From positions 1 through 44,196 of the forward strand of contig JBBIRA010000011.1 in the NCBI GenBank assembly GCA_037442005.1: a DNA stretch of 44,196 bases. The letters are read 5' to 3'. A program made the position numbers and the translations under genes. Below the pieces are notes generated by a model. The model was not told the DNA's origin, did no database searches, and worked only from the letters and a program-made list of their open reading frames with translations. Source of the stretch: Leptospirillum sp037442005. GTDB lineage: Bacteria > Nitrospirota > Leptospirillia > Leptospirillales > Leptospirillaceae. Below are positions 41,755 through 44,196 of this stretch, piece after piece. Position 1 is the first letter of the stretch, and each line of letters starts with the position of its first letter.

Positions 41755-42762
41755 ATGGGGTACGGTTCCTGGAAGCCTTATGTTCCCGTCGCAAAACGGC
41801 GGGCGGAAGCTCAGAAGAGGATTGACAAGGCCCGGAAGTCCGGCAAGACCGTGAATCCTGTGGTCATCGAAGGCCGGAGCATCGCAAAGACCTTCTGGGG
41901 GAAGGCCTGGTGCGACAACCTCGAGGCCTACAGCGATTATGCGAACCGATTGCCACGTGGGCGGACCTACACCCGAAACGGGTCAATCCTCGATCTTGCG
42001 ATCGAACCGGGCAAAGTGCAGGGCCAGGTCATGGGATCGAGCCTTTACGAGATCGAGATACGGATCACAGCGCTTCCGAAAGAACGATGGGCGTCCCTGG
42101 TCAGGGAATGCACCGGATCGATCGCCTCTCTGGTCGAGCTCCTGCAGGGGAAATTTTCGAAGGGGGTCATGGAACGGTTCTGCCACCCCCAATCGGGACT
42201 CTTCCCCGCGCCGAAAGAGATCTCCCTCGATTGCTCCTGTCCGGACTGGGCAACGATGTGCAAGCATGTCGCCGCGGTTCTCTATGGTGTGGGGGCCCGG
42301 CTCGACAGCGATCCGGAGCTTCTCTTCACTCTTCGCCAGGTGGATCCCTCCGACCTGATCACAGAGGCGGTCCGGGTCCCAGTCGAGACGGAAAAGGCGC
42401 CCTCCGGCGGGCGAATGCTCGAAGACGACAGTCTCGAAGAGCTCTTCGGAATCGAAATGGCAGTGGCTTCCTCCCACGACCCGAAACCCAAGCCTCAGAC
42501 CTCCGGACGAAAGTCCCCCACCCCGAAGACAGAGAAAAGAAAAACCCCCGACCGGGGGAAGAAGGCCACGACCCAAAAGATCGCCTCCCCACCTCTGCAG
42601 CCCAAGCCTCAGTCCTCCGGCCGAAAATCCCCCACCTCGAAGACGGAGAAAAGCAAGACTCCGGCCAAGGGGTCAAAGACGGAAAAAAGGTCGAAGGAAA
42701 AGAAGACCGCACCTCCTGCGGCTTCAAAACCCCGAAAACCAATCGGGACAATTCCGGATTGA
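41755..42762 (+). CDS. SWIM zinc-finger protein with Lys/Pro-rich tail
   Basis: The SWIM domain is CxC...CxH with ligands at about Cys160, Cys162, Cys169 and His171 (LDCSCPDWATMCKHVAAVLY), a DNA- or protein-binding zinc finger. The N-terminal 150 residues (FWGKAWCDNLEAYSDYANRLPRGR...) match the usual partner of bacterial SNF2 proteins. After about residue 240 comes a basic, Pro-, Ser- and Lys-rich tail containing two 21-residue near-identical repeats. The gene starts three bases after the SNF2 stop, so it is translationally coupled; the two proteins probably act together. The pair is known in bacteria, but its function is not settled. Confidence 0.9.
   Translation: MGYGSWKPYVPVAKRRAEAQKRIDKARKSGKTVNPVVIEGRSIAKTFWGKAWCDNLEAYSDYANRLPRGRTYTRNGSILDLAIEPGKVQGQVMGSSLYEIEIRITALPKERWASLVRECTGSIASLVELLQGKFSKGVMERFCHPQSGLFPAPKEISLDCSCPDWATMCKHVAAVLYGVGARLDSDPELLFTLRQVDPSDLITEAVRVPVETEKAPSGGRMLEDDSLEELFGIEMAVASSHDPKPKPQTSGRKSPTPKTEKRKTPDRGKKATTQKIASPPLQPKPQSSGRKSPTSKTEKSKTPAKGSKTEKRSKEKKTAPPAASKPRKPIGTIPD
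42487..42663 (+). repeat. Duplicated 63-base coding repeat in the SWIM gene
   Basis: Two copies, 42487-42549 and 42601-42663, each encode PKPQ-x-SGRKSPT-x-KTEK-x-KTP with three substitutions between them. The linker carries similar basic/Pro composition. It lengthens the basic tail by in-frame duplication. Confidence 0.85.
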
Positions 42763-42766
42763 TCAT

Positions 42767-42955
42767 TCATACCATAGGCGACGAAGAATGAGTGAGGGAG
42801 CAGGATCCCTTCATAGTTTGCCAGACAATGGTGTCGGATAAGACTTTGGGAAGCCCCACTGACTTTTTCGAAAGTTCTTCGTTAACATAGGGAAACCCCT
42901 TTCTTCGAACCTTCACCTGCCACTGAAGATCGCCGTGCTTGGTGAGCATCGCCAT
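42767..42955 (-). pseudogene. Truncated phage-type integrase, N-terminal fragment
   Basis: The first ~28 residues (MLTKHGDLQWQVKVRRKGFP preceded by MA and followed by YVNEE) match the arm-binding N-terminal domain of tyrosine site-specific recombinases. The sequence then departs from the family and stops after 62 codons; the catalytic Arg-His-Arg-Tyr domain is absent. It starts with ATG and a GGAAG upstream. It lies 100 bases from the 3' end of tRNA-Thr and reads away from it, the normal position of an integrase in a tRNA-integrated element. Confidence 0.6.
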
Positions 42956-43058
42956 GGATACTTCCGAATGGTTCCCCTGTTCGGAGATCTTTGTCCCAGA
43001 ATTGTCCCCAAAATTCTATTTTCAAAAAGGTTCGATCAGAAAAGTACGGAGGAGTTCT

Positions 43059-43134
43059 TGGAGCTCCTGAGCAGAATCGAACTGCTAACCTTCCGCTTAC
43101 AAGGCGGGTGCTCTGCCAATTGAGCTACAGGAGC
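43059..43134 (-). tRNA. tRNA-Thr (anticodon UGU)
   Basis: All arms fold: acceptor GCTCCTG/CAGGAGC, D-stem GCTC/GAGC, anticodon stem with loop CTTGTAA (anticodon TGT), T-stem AGCAG/CTGCT with loop TTCGATT, and an encoded CCA after discriminator T. The anticodon stem has a C-A mismatch at its first pair (27-43). Its own promoter lies 23 bases upstream. Integrase and mobile genes adjoin its 3' end. Confidence 0.95.
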
Positions 43135-43156
43135 TTGGATTGCGGTAATGGTCGCC

Positions 43157-43185
43157 ATTGTAGGCGGAATAAGGATAAAAGGCAA
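43157..43185 (-). promoter_or_regulatory. Promoter of tRNA-Thr
   Basis: On the minus strand TTGCCT and TACAAT are separated by 17 bases; transcription would start about 16 bases before the tRNA 5' end. Confidence 0.75.
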
Positions 43186-43618
43186 TAGTACCAGATCCTT
43201 TTGCTACTCTCCCCCGGTCCATTCATCCGGGGGAAGTCTCATCGAAAAAAAGACCTACCCATACCATTCCAGTGAGTTTATCCGCTAAGACATTAAGACA
43301 ATGAGAAGAATAGGGCGATCCCATTCATCCGGAACTCCCTCTTTGAACTCCTTGTCCATTTGAGACGTCATGACAGCAAAAGAAACCTTCTGAATCATCA
43401 GGGCTATCTTGAAAGGGACTGTCGGCCAACACCAGCGCTTTTCACTTGCGAAATGCGCGATTCAAACCCTTGACCCCCTCATCTCTTTGGGTTACGCTCC
43501 CTTTATCAGAACTGATTCATTATCCTGTGTGCAATGCGGAAAGAACACACAGGCAGTGGTGCGGGGGATGACAGCACCCAGGATCATTACATTGGGCATC
43601 GAATAAAAAGGTTGAAAC
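43186..43618. other. Intergenic region between tRNA-Thr and the thioredoxin-fold gene
   Basis: No gene is supported; a 65-codon plus frame at 43409-43606 has no domain or ribosome binding site. A stem TCCCCCGG/CCGGGGGA occurs at 43210-43234 without a U-tract. A weak promoter-like pair TTGACC-17-TACGCT lies at 43470-43498, in the right direction for the gene at 43619. Confidence 0.35.
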
Positions 43619-44196
43619 TTGAAAAAGACCTCAAGCAATGTTTTTCTTGGTATTGCACTCCTTCTTTCTTTGATATCCATACGGCCTGTATCAGACGCTT
43701 TCGCGGACAATCCCGCGTCAAACCCCAATGCCCCGAAACAGCCGAAGAAAGTGGGGATCACTGACGCGGACAAGGCCATGCAGACGAAATTCCAAAAGGT
43801 GTTAGAGCAGTCCATGGCACTTCAGAGAGTTCCCGCGAAAAGCCTGACATGGATGGCCCCCAAACAGATTTCACAAAGTATTAAAGCCTTCCCTTTCTCC
43901 ATCGACATCGGGAACAACCGGATATTTTCAACAGTCTATCTCATTGATAATCAGTATTTTGTGACGACTCCGATCCTCGACACCAAGAACAATTTCAGAC
44001 CCGTCCCCGACATATCCCCCCCCATGCCGATCGATCTTTCCGTGTCACCCAGTCTTTTTCCGACGAACCGCTTCCCGGCCTTTGGCCCGGTCAACGCCGT
44101 TCATACCCTGATTGAATTCGCCGATGACCAGTGCCATGCCTGCCGGAAATGGAACAGGGATGTTCTTCCCGAGATCCGGAAAGGGGGTCAAATACG
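43619..44196 (+). CDS. Secreted thioredoxin-fold (DsbA/DsbC-like) protein, 3' end outside window
   Basis: This frame runs open to the edge of the window. It starts with TTG behind AAAAGG, and has a signal peptide MKKTSSNVFLGIALLLSLIS... ending near SDAFA. A charged region follows, then an N-terminal domain like the dimerisation part of DsbC/DsbG (FSIDIGNNRIFSTVYLIDNQYFVTTPIL), and VHTLIEFADDQCHACRKWNRDVLPE, whose CHAC is the CxxC active site of thioredoxin-fold disulfide isomerases. The C-terminal helical part is cut off. Probably a periplasmic disulfide isomerase or redox protein. Confidence 0.75.
   Translation, partial: MKKTSSNVFLGIALLLSLISIRPVSDAFADNPASNPNAPKQPKKVGITDADKAMQTKFQKVLEQSMALQRVPAKSLTWMAPKQISQSIKAFPFSIDIGNNRIFSTVYLIDNQYFVTTPILDTKNNFRPVPDISPPMPIDLSVSPSLFPTNRFPAFGPVNAVHTLIEFADDQCHACRKWNRDVLPEIRKGGQI

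Noticed and set aside
43409..43606. 65-codon plus frame before the thioredoxin-fold gene
   Set aside because: No ribosome binding site or family; probably leader and promoter DNA.

Overview
The window looks like a chromosomal segment of an acidophilic, iron-oxidising Nitrospirota bacterium of the Leptospirillum type. This rests on the moderate GC content with many Gly/Pro/Arg-rich proteins, the mix of ATG, GTG and TTG starts behind strong AGGAGG-type ribosome binding sites, a cytochrome b/c fusion paired with a Rieske protein, and many small secreted or lipid-anchored proteins. The genus is an inference from memory of such genomes, not a database result.

Layout. (1) 1-5.2 kb: the end of a TPR protein faces a minus-strand operon: GGDEF protein, recG, a 118-residue unknown, ppx/gppA. 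(2) 5.27 to about 7.27 kb: an IS200/IS605-type element with divergent tnpA (Y1 HUH transposase) and tnpB (RuvC nuclease), sitting between that operon and rpmB. (3) 7.6-14.5 kb: rpmB, a ridA/DUF6132 pair, a two-gene quinol-oxidising complex (PRC-barrel/Rieske fusion and cytochrome b/c fusion), fabI, a secreted beta-propeller protein and a His-rich orphan protein. (4) 14.7-22.7 kb: a tightly packed minus-strand operon, M16 protease-pdxJ-acpS-nnrDE-udg-lapA-like-mutS, followed by a small secreted Pro-rich protein. Several junctions are ATGA or 14-base overlaps. (5) 23.1-31.9 kb: the classical rimP-nusA-infB-rbfA-truB-rpsO-pnp operon, ending in an unlisted 39-codon membrane peptide gene and a strong terminator. 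(6) 31.9-33.8 kb: CheV-like coupling protein, DUF4337 membrane protein and a small lipoprotein. (7) 34-37.1 kb: decayed vapC and transposase pieces, then a cluster of envelope genes (DUF202-like, two lipoproteins, a Met/His-rich Spy/CpxP-like protein). (8) 37.4-43.1 kb: a GC-rich accessory block with a multiply frameshifted transposase, a SNF2-family ATPase, a SWIM zinc-finger protein and a truncated integrase, ending exactly at a tRNA-Thr(UGU) gene. This is the typical form of a tRNA-associated genomic island. (9) The right edge carries the start of a secreted thioredoxin-fold (CxxC) protein.

The core operons are conventional translation, repair and cofactor genes. The more unusual material is the PRC-Rieske fusion with its b/c partner, the SNF2-SWIM pair in the tRNA island, the 39-residue peptide after pnp, the hairpin and mini-ORF between the ribosome binding site and start of nusA, and the structured non-coding stretch at 22.8-23.1 kb. 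I found no CRISPR array, rRNA or recognisable riboswitch. No wholly new multi-gene system can be demonstrated from sequence alone. The best candidates are listed as findings.
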